A stretch of DNA of 64,000 bases from CAZGOM01 sp964542875 (GTDB lineage: Bacteria > Planctomycetota > Phycisphaerae > Phycisphaerales > Phycisphaeraceae), in NCBI GenBank assembly GCA_964542875.1, contig CAZIWA010000011.1:1-64000 (forward strand), written 5' to 3'. Both the position numbers and the translations under genes were made by a program. This document shows, one piece after another, positions 17,161 through 25,201 of the stretch. Every line of letters begins with the position of its first letter. Position 1 is the stretch's first letter. The notes beneath the pieces are model-generated. The model saw only the letters and a list, made by a program, of their open reading frames with translations, did not search any database and was not told the DNA's origin.

Positions 17161-17730
17161 TTGCCCAAGCGCTTGCCCCATGTTGTCCAGATTGTCGATA
17201 CCCAGACGGGCCTGGAACTGACTGAGGCCTGGAAGTCTCCCCGGGTGAGGGTGGCGGGTTTTGGCGTGATCGTGGGGATCATCCTGGCATTCACGCTGAT
17301 GGTGCTGCACAGCTTTGTGTGGGGCGGGGCGCTCCTGGGCGCGGTGCTTGTGGTGATCTATCCGATCATGGCCTACAACACGAATAAGACAAAGGTGCAC
17401 GTGAACACCCGGTACGTGGACATCCGGCATGGGCCGGTGTTGTACAAGCGGTCATGGAATATTCCTTCGGGGGATATTCAGGACATTGTGAAGACGCCGC
17501 GCAAGAAGCTGGTGGACCTTGATCTGGTGCTGCGGGATGGCCGGCGAATCACGATGCTGATGGGATTGGTGGATGACGACCGGCTGGATTTTATTGTGCG
17601 TCAATCCCGGCGGCATTTGAACCTGGTGAAGGCGTCGCCGCTGCCTGTGCTGACGGTGCCCAAGTCCGGCGGGGGCCGCAGCGGGAACACGGTGAGCGGT
17701 GACCCGGCGATCCGGCCGGAGTACGCCTGA
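17161..17730 (+). CDS. Membrane protein with PH-like cytosolic tail, function unknown
   Basis: 189 residues from TTG 17161, which has CGGAG about 8 bases upstream; no better ATG follows before the membrane helices. Two adjacent transmembrane segments at about 33-80 (VAGFGVIVGIILAFTLMVL and GALLGAVLVVIYPIMAY) are followed by a beta-rich region (VHVNTRYVDIRHGPVLY, IPSGDIQDIVKTPRK, VLRDGRRITMLMGL), reminiscent of bacterial PH domains. I do not recognise a function. The spacing to the downstream toxin-antitoxin promoter is about 55 bases. Confidence 0.75.
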   Translation: MPKRLPHVVQIVDTQTGLELTEAWKSPRVRVAGFGVIVGIILAFTLMVLHSFVWGGALLGAVLVVIYPIMAYNTNKTKVHVNTRYVDIRHGPVLYKRSWNIPSGDIQDIVKTPRKKLVDLDLVLRDGRRITMLMGLVDDDRLDFIVRQSRRHLNLVKASPLPVLTVPKSGGGRSGNTVSGDPAIRPEYA

Positions 17731-17784
17731 AGTCATTTTTGCGTGATTTTGTGGAGAATGCGGGGGATTTTATTCAATTTGGCG

Positions 17785-17804
17785 ATTTTACTACGGAGTA
17801 AAAT
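17785..17804. promoter_or_regulatory. Operator 1 of the AbiE-like operon
   Basis: ATTTTACTACGGAGTAAAAT, a 20-base imperfect palindrome. It is the exact reverse complement (over 19 of 20 bases) of operator 2 at 17850-17869. Centre-to-centre distance is 65 bases. It lies upstream of the -35 box, as expected for a repressor site. Confidence 0.85.
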
Positions 17805-17825
17805 TGATTATTTTCATAAAACGCA

Positions 17826-17854
17826 TTGACTATTTTAATGAAATCACATATTTT
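17826..17854 (+). promoter_or_regulatory. Promoter of the AbiE-like operon
   Basis: TTGACT (17826-17831), a 17-base spacer, and TATTTT (17849-17854). The -10 box lies inside operator 2, so a protein bound there would block the polymerase. Transcription would start near 17861, about 30 bases before the antitoxin ATG. Confidence 0.8.
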
Positions 17855-17869
17855 ACTCCGTAGTAAAAA
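17850..17869. promoter_or_regulatory. Operator 2 of the AbiE-like operon
   Basis: ATTTTACTCCGTAGTAAAAA, inverted partner of operator 1, covering the -10 box and start point. The shared half-site is TTTACT/AGTAAA. The natural candidate for binding is the AbiEi-type antitoxin encoded directly downstream. Confidence 0.85.
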
Positions 17870-17892
17870 CATGATTTTGATTAAAGTGATGT

Positions 17893-18951
17893 ATGAAGAC
17901 GCAAGAAGTGGAACAGATCGCGATGGATCGTCTGGAGGCGCTGGCGCTCAAGACCGGCGCTTTTAAATTGATTGAAAAGCACGCGTTGAATGATGATCGG
18001 TCAATATTCGACTGGCGTGTGGATTTGAAGACGGATTTGGGGAATGTTGTGTCGTTGTATGTGACGGCTAAGGCACGGGTCACGCCTCAGGAAATGTGGG
18101 GAGTGGTACAGCGGCTTAATGAGGTTCGGCCTGCGGTGGCGGAGATGGTCTTGTTTACACCGGTGATTTCCGAGCGGGTTGCGATGGCGTGCCGGGAGAA
18201 CAAGATCAGTTATTTCGATGGGGATGGAAACTGCCATATTCAGGTGCCGGGGATTTTCATTCACGTAGAAGCGGGGCGAAAGCCAAAGAGAGAGGTTCGG
18301 CTGGGCATTGATTTGTTTGCGCAAAAAACCAGCCGTGTGATTCGCGTGCTGTTGGAAAGCGTGGGCAAAGGATGGTCGCCTGGACTGTTGGCGCGGGAAG
18401 CCAGGGTGAGCCCGGCGCTGGTGACGCATGTTCGGAGAACATTGCTTGAAGAGGCTTATGCGCAATCGCGGGAGCGGTTTCTTTATGTCCAGCGGCCCAA
18501 AGAGCTTTTAGATGCGTGGGTGCAGTCCTATGAGCTTCCCGAGCGCAGGTTTTATCACAGCCTGCTGAGTTCCCGGGAGATATTGGAGAAATTGCCGGAG
18601 ATGGCTGAAAAACACGATGGGGAGTATGCGCTAACAGGTCTTACGGGCGCGTGGCAGGCTGCGCCGATGGTGAAGCAAAATGTTGTGTCGTGCTATTGGG
18701 CGAGCGAGTTTCAGGGTCCGTTGATGTGGACATTAAACGCGCTGAAGGCCACGAAGGTGGATTCGGGTGCGAACCTGATCGTGTGGGATTGCGACGATGA
18801 GTTCGTGTTCTACGGCGCAAGAAAAATTGATGGGGCGAGGGTGGTGTCGGCCGTTCAACTGTATCTGGATTTAATGAAGATCGGTGGCCGGGGCGAGGAA
18901 GCGGCCCAGGAGATCGTGGAAAAGGAGTTGATTCCCAAATGGCAGATATGA
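17893..18951 (+). CDS. AbiEi-type antitoxin / autorepressor of a type IV toxin-antitoxin system
   Basis: 352 residues. The N-terminal third carries the pattern typical of AbiEi relatives (VLFTPVISERVAMACRENKI, SYFDGDGNCHIQVPGIFIHV), then a winged helix (IRVLLESVGKGWSPGLLARE, ARVSPALVTHVRRTLLEEAY). The long C-terminal region is of the kind found in AbiEi proteins that counteract the nucleotidyltransferase toxin. In AbiE systems the antitoxin represses its own operon by binding paired inverted repeats; just such repeats flank the promoter here. The reading frame overlaps the toxin gene by 13 bases, so the two are translationally coupled. Confidence 0.82.
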   Translation: MKTQEVEQIAMDRLEALALKTGAFKLIEKHALNDDRSIFDWRVDLKTDLGNVVSLYVTAKARVTPQEMWGVVQRLNEVRPAVAEMVLFTPVISERVAMACRENKISYFDGDGNCHIQVPGIFIHVEAGRKPKREVRLGIDLFAQKTSRVIRVLLESVGKGWSPGLLAREARVSPALVTHVRRTLLEEAYAQSRERFLYVQRPKELLDAWVQSYELPERRFYHSLLSSREILEKLPEMAEKHDGEYALTGLTGAWQAAPMVKQNVVSCYWASEFQGPLMWTLNALKATKVDSGANLIVWDCDDEFVFYGARKIDGARVVSAVQLYLDLMKIGGRGEEAAQEIVEKELIPKWQI

Positions 18952-19757
18952 ACAAACGCGATGATGAAGCGGTGCAGGCCTGCAAGTCCGTCATGGTGGA
19001 GGTGATGACCATTTTAGGTAAACATCGGGATCACCTGGTGATCATTGGCGGATGGGTGCCGGGGCTGCTGTTTGGCGAGGGAGACCATGTGGGGTCGATC
19101 GATGTAGATCTGGCCGTGAATTGGCGGAGCATGCCGGAATACGTGTATGAGACGATCAAAAATGAACTGGCCGGCCGGGAGTACTATCGGGACGGGGCCG
19201 ACCCGGCCAACAGGTTCCGGCGCAAGATTCAAATAAACGGACGAGAGATCGTCGTGAAGGTCGACATCATTACAGGCTTGGAGCCAGGACAAAAGAAACC
19301 ATCACACCGAGTTGTCCATGGTTTGCCATTGTGGTGCGCATCAGGCGTGCGTGTGGCGCTTGAGCATTTTGTGGAGACGAAAATCCAAGGCATGCTACCC
19401 AATGGTGCGGGGCACAATACCGTGACCGTGCGCGTTGCCAGTGCGGGGGCGCTGCTGGTGATGAAGGGGATGGCATTGGGAGAGCGGTACAAAGAAAAAG
19501 ACGCCTACGACATTTACTATTGCTGCCGGCATCATCCTGAAGGCATCGAGGGGCTTGCCCGTGAACTGTCGGGCATGCTTGATGACAGTGAGGTAAAAAT
19601 TGCGCTGACGTGCATTAAAGAGAAGTTTGAACGGCTGGATTCCATTGGACCTGTGTGGGTCGCACAGATGATGCGCGAGAGCGGTGATGATTACGAACAG
19701 GTGCAGCAGGATGCATTCAGGCGTGTGAATGCATTGCTTGGGCTGCTGAAAACATAA
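18939..19757 (+). CDS. AbiEii-type nucleotidyltransferase toxin
   Basis: 272 residues. The nucleotidyltransferase motif is clear: HLVIIGGWVPGLLFG followed by GSIDVDLAVNWR (GGx-n-DxD) and a later acidic strand VVKVDIITGL. The Lys-rich LLVMKGMALGERYKEKDAYD corresponds to the AbiEii signature K-x-x-A...R-x-K-D-x-x-D. AbiEii-type enzymes attack nucleic acid or its precursors and stop growth, for example during phage infection; the target here is not known. ATG 18939 has GGAG 11 bases upstream; ATG 18948 (ATGA overlap with the antitoxin stop) is an alternative. Confidence 0.82.
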   Translation: MADMNKRDDEAVQACKSVMVEVMTILGKHRDHLVIIGGWVPGLLFGEGDHVGSIDVDLAVNWRSMPEYVYETIKNELAGREYYRDGADPANRFRRKIQINGREIVVKVDIITGLEPGQKKPSHRVVHGLPLWCASGVRVALEHFVETKIQGMLPNGAGHNTVTVRVASAGALLVMKGMALGERYKEKDAYDIYYCCRHHPEGIEGLARELSGMLDDSEVKIALTCIKEKFERLDSIGPVWVAQMMRESGDDYEQVQQDAFRRVNALLGLLKT

Positions 19758-19766
19758 GTGAAACAT

Positions 19767-20915
19767 ATGACCAAGCATTCTCGTTTGATTGTCGGGTGCA
19801 TGACGGGGACCAGCCTGGATGGGATCGATGCCGCGCTGGTGGGGGTGATGGGGCGGGGGCTGGAGATGCATGCGAGGTTTTTGGGGATGGTGAGCCGGCC
19901 GCTGGGGCCGGTGGTGAAGGTGTTGCGTTCGATGGCTTCGGGGAATGCGCATCCGGCGATTGATTTTTTGAGTGCGGCGCGGGATCTGGGGAACGTGCAT
20001 GCCGATGCCGTGCGGGACCTGCTGGCCCACACGGGGGCGGGGAAGGTGGATTTTGTGGTGGCGCATGGGCAGACGCTTTGGCATGCCCCGGGGAACCGGG
20101 ATGCGTATGGGCGGGGCCTGAGCTGCCAGCTTTTTGATCCGTGGCCGGTGGTGGCCCGGGTGGGCGTGCCGGTGTGCTATGACTTGCGCCAGGCGGACCT
20201 GGCCGCAGGCGGGCAGGGGGCGCCGATTACGCCGATCGCGGATTTGATTCTCTATCGTGCACTGCCGCGGCCGAGCCTGGTGGTGAACCTGGGAGGCATC
20301 TGCAACGTGACGAGCCTTGCGGGGCATGAACCATCGGGTGTGAAGGGGGGAGACATCGGGCCGTGCAACATTCTGCTGGATGGGCTGGTGCAACGTCTGT
20401 TTCCCGGGATGCCGTATGACAAGGACGGGGAGATCGCACGAGCGGGCAAGGCCAGCGAAGCGTTTGTGAATGCGGTGTCTGAGAATGCGTTTTTCAAGCC
20501 GGCGGCGGCTGGACAAAAGCGATCCACCGGCCGGGAAGATTTTACGGATGCGTGGGTGGAGGGGTTGATCGGCCGGTTCACCAGTGAAGGAGTGACCCGG
20601 CAGGGGTTGGTGGCCTCGGGTGCGGAATTTGTGGCGAGGATGATCGTGGATTACGCCGCAAAGGACGGGGCCAGGACGGTGGTGCTGGCCGGGGGCGGTG
20701 CGAAAAATACGTACTTGGCCCAGCGCATCGCGGCGTTGGCCGGGGCAGGGGTGAAGACGCTGACCAGCGACGATGCGGGCATTCCCGTGGAGGCGCGTGA
20801 GGCGGCGGGTTTCGCCGTTTTGGGGGCGCTGAGCCAGGATGGCGTGCCGATTACGCTGCCGCAGGTGACGGGGGCGGCTTCGCCGGGCGTGGCGGGGGTT
20901 TGGGCAGGGGTTTAA
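19767..20915 (+). CDS. anmK: Anhydro-N-acetylmuramic acid kinase
   Basis: 382 residues from ATG 19767 (GTG 19758, directly after the toxin stop, is an alternative; neither has a clear Shine-Dalgarno). Signatures: VGCMTGTSLDGIDAALV (ATP-binding/phosphate motif), FVVAHGQTLWHAP, VNLGGICNVT, and DIGPCNILLD. AnmK cleaves and phosphorylates 1,6-anhydro-MurNAc to MurNAc-6-phosphate, which the next gene product processes. The kinase follows the toxin gene by less than 10 bases and precedes murQ by 24 bases. This points to an intact peptidoglycan-recycling route. Confidence 0.95.
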   Translation: MTKHSRLIVGCMTGTSLDGIDAALVGVMGRGLEMHARFLGMVSRPLGPVVKVLRSMASGNAHPAIDFLSAARDLGNVHADAVRDLLAHTGAGKVDFVVAHGQTLWHAPGNRDAYGRGLSCQLFDPWPVVARVGVPVCYDLRQADLAAGGQGAPITPIADLILYRALPRPSLVVNLGGICNVTSLAGHEPSGVKGGDIGPCNILLDGLVQRLFPGMPYDKDGEIARAGKASEAFVNAVSENAFFKPAAAGQKRSTGREDFTDAWVEGLIGRFTSEGVTRQGLVASGAEFVARMIVDYAAKDGARTVVLAGGGAKNTYLAQRIAALAGAGVKTLTSDDAGIPVEAREAAGFAVLGALSQDGVPITLPQVTGAASPGVAGVWAGV

Positions 20916-20939
20916 GGGCCGATGTGATATTCTCAAGGG

Positions 20940-21872
20940 ATGGCTAAAGACACGCGATTAAAGCAGGATCGTGGGCATTTGCCCACGGAGACACGCAACC
21001 TGGCATCCACGAAGCTGGATGCGATGGACACGCAGGGGGTGCTGGCGCTGATCAACGAGCAGGATGCGCTGGTGCATCGCGCGGTGGGGGATGCGCTGCC
21101 GGCGCTGGTGAAGCTGGTGGACCGTGTGGTGGCGGGGTTTGAGCAGGGCGGGCGGCTGATTTACCTGGGGGCGGGGACCTCGGGCCGTTTGGGGGTGCTG
21201 GACGCGTCGGAATGCCCGCCTACGTTTTTCACGGACCCGGGCATGGTGGTGGGGATCATCGCGGGCGGAGATGGGGCGCTGAGGAAGGCTGTGGAAGGAG
21301 CAGAGGACGACCGGGCGGGAGCGGCGGCGGAGTTTGCCCACTTGCACCTGACCGGTGCGGATGTGGTGGTGGGGATCGCCGCGGGCGGGACGACACCGTA
21401 CGTATGGGGCGCGCTGGCGATGGCGCGCAAAGCCGGCTGCGCGACAGGGCTGGTGACGTGCGTGCGGATGGCGGACATCAAGGAAGACCATGCGTTGGTG
21501 GACCACGCCGTTGAGTTATTGGTCGGACCGGAAGTGGTGACGGGCTCCACGCGCATGAAGGCGGGCAGCGCGACGAAGCTGGCGTTGAACATGATCACCA
21601 CCGGGGCGATGGTGAAGATCGGCAAGACCTGGGGCAACCTGATGGTGGACCTGCGGGCCAGCAACGTGAAACTGGTGGATCGTGCGTGCAGGATCATTCA
21701 AGGCCAGACCAACGTGGACCGGGCGACCGCAGAGGAGCTTTTGACCCAGGCCGATGGCCGGGTGAAGGTGGCGCTGGTGATGGCGCTCAAGGGTGTGGAC
21801 GTGCGCCAGGCGCGCGCGCTTCTGGATGCGCATGGCGGGCGTTTGGCGCAGGTGGTGGGGCCGGCGAAGTAG
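20940..21872 (+). CDS. murQ: N-acetylmuramic acid 6-phosphate etherase
   Basis: 310 residues, close to the usual 300. MurQ removes the lactyl ether from MurNAc-6-phosphate to give GlcNAc-6-phosphate and D-lactate. The SIS-domain signatures are present: IYLGAGTSGRLGVLDASECP (sugar-phosphate binding), GIIAGGDGALRKAVEGAEDD, GIAAGGTTPYVWGAL and TGSTRMKAGSATKLALNMI. The N-terminal TETRNLASTKLDAMD is also typical. AAGGG lies directly in front of the ATG. Acting after AnmK, it completes anhydro-MurNAc recycling. Confidence 0.97.
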   Translation: MAKDTRLKQDRGHLPTETRNLASTKLDAMDTQGVLALINEQDALVHRAVGDALPALVKLVDRVVAGFEQGGRLIYLGAGTSGRLGVLDASECPPTFFTDPGMVVGIIAGGDGALRKAVEGAEDDRAGAAAEFAHLHLTGADVVVGIAAGGTTPYVWGALAMARKAGCATGLVTCVRMADIKEDHALVDHAVELLVGPEVVTGSTRMKAGSATKLALNMITTGAMVKIGKTWGNLMVDLRASNVKLVDRACRIIQGQTNVDRATAEELLTQADGRVKVALVMALKGVDVRQARALLDAHGGRLAQVVGPAK

Positions 21873-21921
21873 GAATGTATGAAGTTTGATGTTAGATGTG
21901 GCAGAGCGGATGGGGTAAATA

Positions 21922-21952
21922 ACAAACCCGCGCATTGGCGACGCGGGCTTGT
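21922..21952 (+). terminator. Hairpin after murQ (possible terminator)
   Basis: ACAAACCCGCG / CGCGGGCTTGT, an 11-bp stem with one mismatch and a 9-base loop, 50 bases after murQ. No T run follows, so termination is uncertain. The rest of the 21873-22131 gap holds a planctomycete-style GAGAGCATGGCACGTGGG motif (22098-22115) and no gene. Confidence 0.45.
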
Positions 21953-22131
21953 CCTGACTGGAAACATCCAGCCTGTGAAAGTGGTTGTGGGTTCAAATGG
22001 AACGTCGGGGTTGCCGACGATGATTGACCTAAGCCCACCGGGATTCCGGGGAAGATTCAGAAACCAGCCCCAGGCACCCAGGAAGACATGCCCACGAGGA
22101 CGAGAGCATGGCACGTGGGACTTGCGTGTGA

Positions 22132-22866
22132 TTAGAGTGGTTTTGGGGGTTTCTCCAAGATGTCGAGCATTTTCTGGTTTCCCTGGGCTCGGGCGAGGGT
22201 GACGGCGGTGTTGCCGTCGGCGTCGGCGGCTTCCAGCCTGGCGCCTTTGGCGAGGAGGATTCTGGCGGCATCCTCACGGCCAAAGAGCGCGGCGAACATC
22301 AGGGGTGTCTGGCCGGAGCGGTTGGTGGTGTTGATGTCAGCGCCTTTGTCGATGAGCCGCTGGGTGATGTTGTTGAAGCCTTTGTAGACGGCGCCGGTGA
22401 GGGCGGTGAAGCCCATGTTGTTTTTGTGGTCCAGTTCGACGCCTTTTTGGTTGAGGATGAGGCCCACGGCTTCGTCGTGACCGTAGTAGGCGGCGAGGAT
22501 GAGAAGGGTGTCGCCGCGGGCGTTTTTCTCATTGACGCTGAAGCCTGAGCTCAAGTAGGCAGTGAGGGTTTTGATGTCGCCTTCGCGGGCGGCCTCAAAA
22601 GCGATCTGGTGGAGTTTTTTTACGTCATCGGCGCTCAGGACGACGGGGGTTGTTTTTGGCGTTGCCTGAGTTTCCTGCGGCGCGGCAGCGGTCATCTCCA
22701 TTGGGGTTTTAGTAAACCCAAAAGGGCAGGAGGTTGAGCCGCCTTGGCTTGTGGCCTGGCGATTGGCTTTGGCCTGGGTGACGGCGTAACTGTGAGCGAG
22801 AGTCACGCCGGTGAGGGTGGCGGCGATGATCCCGGTGAGGGTGAGGATTCGTTGTTTTCGCGTCAT
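22132..22866 (-). CDS. ankB: Exported ankyrin-repeat protein, catalase partner
   Basis: 244 residues. An N-terminal hydrophobic segment (TLTGIIAATLTGVTLAHSYA) acts as signal peptide or anchor. From about residue 80 there are four to five ankyrin repeats, for example ARGDTLLILAAYYGHDEAVG, NNMGFTALTGAVYKGF and SGQTPLMFAALFGREDAARI. The gene lies directly downstream of the catalase gene in the same direction. In Pseudomonas aeruginosa the periplasmic AnkB is encoded next to katB and is needed for full catalase activity; by analogy this protein may stabilise or assist the catalase. Confidence 0.88.
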   Translation of the reverse strand: MTRKQRILTLTGIIAATLTGVTLAHSYAVTQAKANRQATSQGGSTSCPFGFTKTPMEMTAAAPQETQATPKTTPVVLSADDVKKLHQIAFEAAREGDIKTLTAYLSSGFSVNEKNARGDTLLILAAYYGHDEAVGLILNQKGVELDHKNNMGFTALTGAVYKGFNNITQRLIDKGADINTTNRSGQTPLMFAALFGREDAARILLAKGARLEAADADGNTAVTLARAQGNQKMLDILEKPPKPL

Positions 22867-22998
22867 GGCGAGAGTCCCTTTGGTTAGCGGAGTTGATGGA
22901 TCACCCGTGGTTTTCGTGAGTCTTGAAAGTCCAGCGGGACACTGGCGGGCAAGCCGGCCGGTGGCACCGCGGGTGATCAGGAGAGGGTGGAGGACGCG

Positions 22999-24546
22999 TT
23001 ACTGTTTGATGAGGACGGTGACTTTGCCGAGGTCGACATTGAGCGCCTTGGCGAGGTTGGTGCCGTACTCGGGGTCTGCCTGGTAAAAGTGGGAGATCAT
23101 TTTAAGTTTCACGCCATCGTTTTTGACCTGACCCAGGTCGCCGGCGAGGTTTTTGATGAGGTTTTCGCGCTGCTGCGGGGTGTAGGACCGGTAAAGCTCA
23201 CCGGCTTGCTTGAAGTTGAGGGTTTTGGTGATGGACCGCTGCTCCACAGCGCCGGTGAGAGGCGCTTTGCTGTATTCGTACTGGGCGTTGTCGAGCCGAC
23301 CGGTGGGCCCGGGGTTGGTGATGCTGGGCTCGTAGTTGATGTCGCTCTTGCGGCCTGAGGCGCTCATGAAGCCGTCCTGATTGTTTGAAACGACGGTGAC
23401 GACGGGCTTGTTGACCGGGAGGGCGAGGTAGTTGACGCCCAGGCGGTAGCGCTGGGTGTCTGCGTAGCTGAAGAGCCTGCCCTGGAGGAGCCGGTCTTCG
23501 CTGGGCTCGATGCCGGGGACGACGATGCCGGGGTCGAACGCGGCCTGTTCGGTGAACTCAAAGAAATTGTCGGGGACTTTGTTCAAGGTCATTTTGCCGA
23601 CGGCGATTTCGGGGATGCCATTCCAGGTTTTGGTGGCATCGAGGGGGTCGAAATCAAATTTGTCGAGGTCGGCGGGATCGAGCAACTGGACCTTCAACTC
23701 CCAGGCGGGGAAGTTGCCGGCGTTGATGTTGTTGTAGAGGTCCTGGGTGTGGTTGGAGTGATTTTTGGCGGTGGATTGTGCGGCCTCGTCGGCGGTGAAA
23801 GTTTTGTTGCCCTGGAGGGAAACCCAGTGGAACTTGACGTACTTCACCTGGCCCTTGGCATTGACCCACTTGAAGGCGTGGACGCCAAAGCCGTCCATCT
23901 CGCGAAGGCTGGCAGGGGTGCCCATGTCGGAGTAGACGAACGTGAGCATCTGCGTGCTCTCGGGCTGATGAGAGAAGAAGTCGAAGAAGCGGTTGGGGTC
24001 CTGCTGGTTGGAGATGGGGGAGGGCTTGAGCGAGTGGACCATGTCGGGGAATTTCATGGCGTCGCGGATGAAGAAGACGGGAAGGTTGTTGCCGACGAGG
24101 TCCCAGTTGCCTTCCTGGGTGTAGAACTTGACGGCGAAGCCGCGTGGATCGCGGAGGTTTTCCGGCGAGCCGTTGGGGTGGATGACGGTGGAGAAGCGGA
24201 GGAAGACCGGGGTTTTGCGATCCTTGGCGCCAAAGAGGTGGGCCTTGGTGAATTGGGATTGATCGCCGTAGGAGACGAATTCGCCGAAAGCGCCGACGCC
24301 GCGGGCGTGGACGACGCGTTCAGGGATGCGCTCGCGATCGAACCGGGAAAGTTTCTGGATGAGGTGGAAGTTGTCCAGGAGCACGCTGCCGTTGGGGCCG
24401 GCTGTCCGGGAGTTTTGGTTGTTGCCGACAGGGGTGCCGGAGTCTTCGGTCATGGCGGCGGGTTTAGCGTCCTGCGCGTGCGCTGGGAGCACCGCTGCGA
24501 GGGCCGCAATAAGCATGGCACCAACAAGGGAATGAGAGTGTTTCAT
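22999..24546 (-). CDS. katB: Exported monofunctional haem catalase
   Basis: 515 residues including a Sec signal ending AHAQD, so the enzyme is probably periplasmic. Catalytic His80 in PERVVHARG, distal Asn153 in LVGNNLPVFF, and proximal haem ligand Tyr361 in GRLFSYADTQRYRLG are all present; it has the small-subunit length. It disproportionates hydrogen peroxide. It heads a catalase-ankyrin operon. Upstream at 24641-24706 is a promoter abutted by a four-element OxyR site, matching the site in front of trxA/oxyR. A 9-bp inverted repeat (22899-22907 and 22970-22978) lies between it and the ankyrin gene. Confidence 0.96.
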   Translation of the reverse strand: MKHSHSLVGAMLIAALAAVLPAHAQDAKPAAMTEDSGTPVGNNQNSRTAGPNGSVLLDNFHLIQKLSRFDRERIPERVVHARGVGAFGEFVSYGDQSQFTKAHLFGAKDRKTPVFLRFSTVIHPNGSPENLRDPRGFAVKFYTQEGNWDLVGNNLPVFFIRDAMKFPDMVHSLKPSPISNQQDPNRFFDFFSHQPESTQMLTFVYSDMGTPASLREMDGFGVHAFKWVNAKGQVKYVKFHWVSLQGNKTFTADEAAQSTAKNHSNHTQDLYNNINAGNFPAWELKVQLLDPADLDKFDFDPLDATKTWNGIPEIAVGKMTLNKVPDNFFEFTEQAAFDPGIVVPGIEPSEDRLLQGRLFSYADTQRYRLGVNYLALPVNKPVVTVVSNNQDGFMSASGRKSDINYEPSITNPGPTGRLDNAQYEYSKAPLTGAVEQRSITKTLNFKQAGELYRSYTPQQRENLIKNLAGDLGQVKNDGVKLKMISHFYQADPEYGTNLAKALNVDLGKVTVLIKQ

Positions 24547-24640
24547 AGAGGCCTTTCTGAGGAGGGTGATGGTGGTGGGATGGCATCATGGCCGGCGGAA
24601 CGACCGGCGCCTCAGACAACAGCGGAAGGCTATATATCTG

Positions 24641-24670
24641 AGATTAGAGTCGGGAGAGGTATAGGTCCAA
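24641..24670 (-). promoter_or_regulatory. Promoter of the catalase operon
   Basis: On the minus strand: TTGGAC (24670-24665), an 18-base spacer, TAATCT (24646-24641). The -35 box touches the OxyR site. The trxA promoter has the same arrangement. Confidence 0.75.
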
Positions 24671-24706
24671 TATTTCTTGCATATGGGTTTCATAGGACGA
24701 TCCTAT
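24670..24706. promoter_or_regulatory. OxyR binding site of the catalase operon
   Basis: Four tetranucleotides each 7 bases apart: ATAT (24670), ATAT (24681), ATAG (24692), CTAT (24703). This fits the OxyR consensus ATAG-n7-CTAT-n7-ATAG-n7-CTAT, with the second dimer half perfect. It abuts the -35 box, the usual position for activation. Confidence 0.85.
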
Positions 24707-24722
24707 GGTTTGGCCCCATAAG

Positions 24723-24748
24723 AAGGCCCGGCGGTGAAGCCGGGCCTT
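24723..24748 (-). terminator. Terminator of trxA
   Basis: Ten-bp perfect stem AAGGCCCGGC / GCCGGGCCTT with a 6-base loop, followed on the minus strand by a pyrimidine-rich TCTTAT. A second hairpin (TGCGTGCG / CGCACGCA, 24755-24775) lies between it and the trxA stop. Confidence 0.7.
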
Positions 24749-24796
24749 TGGGCTTGCGTGCGGGGTGCGCACGCAATGGGAGGCTTACATGGGTGG

Positions 24797-25126
24797 TTAG
24801 AGGAGTGCGTCCAGGGCTTGGGCGTAGTCGCCCTTGGGGCGCAGGCCGGTAAGCGATTGCTGCACCTGGCCGTCTTTGAAGATCAGGACGGTGGGAAGGC
24901 GGGTGATGTTGTATTTTTCGCCGATGGACTGCGCGGCTTCCACATCAAGCTTGCCGACGGTGGCTTTGCCGGCGTAGGCGTCTGCCAGCTCTTCTATTCT
25001 GGGGGCGAGCATCCGGCAGGGCTGGCACCAATCCGCGAAAACATCCACCAGCACGGGCTGGCTGCTGGCGAGGACCTGGTCTTGAAAGTTGGTTTCGGTG
25101 AGCTGGATGACGTTTGCGTTGGCCAT
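24797..25126 (-). CDS. trxA: Thioredoxin with CQPC active site
   Basis: 109 residues, full thioredoxin length. The fold is complete: PVLVDVFADWCQPCRMLAP with C34 and C37, then VGKLDVEAAQSIGEKYNITR and cis-Pro motif RLPTVLIFKDGQ. The active site reads WCQPC instead of WCGPC; Gln in place of Gly is uncommon and can alter redox potential or partner choice. It reduces disulfides in cytosolic proteins. It is divergent from oxyR and shares the OxyR site, so it is probably part of the peroxide response. Confidence 0.95.
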   Translation of the reverse strand: MANANVIQLTETNFQDQVLASSQPVLVDVFADWCQPCRMLAPRIEELADAYAGKATVGKLDVEAAQSIGEKYNITRLPTVLIFKDGQVQQSLTGLRPKGDYAQALDALL

Positions 25127-25171
25127 GGGTTGCTTCCTTTATTTTCTGGCTTGCTGGTGATGACGAGCCAA

Positions 25172-25201
25172 ACAATAGAGGACCGGGAGGTATAGATCCA
25201 A
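25172..25201 (-). promoter_or_regulatory. Promoter of trxA
   Basis: On the minus strand: TTGGAT (25201-25196), an 18-base spacer, TATTGT (25177-25172). The -35 box overlaps the first base of the OxyR site, exactly as in front of the catalase gene. Confidence 0.75.

Noticed and set aside
19395..20936. 513-residue minus-strand frame opposite anmK
   Set aside because: Arg/His/Pro-rich shadow of anmK and the toxin gene, with no recognisable motif.
21980..22012. tRNA-like GGTTCAAAT string after murQ
   Set aside because: The flanking bases do not form a T-arm stem and no acceptor or anticodon arm can be folded around it.
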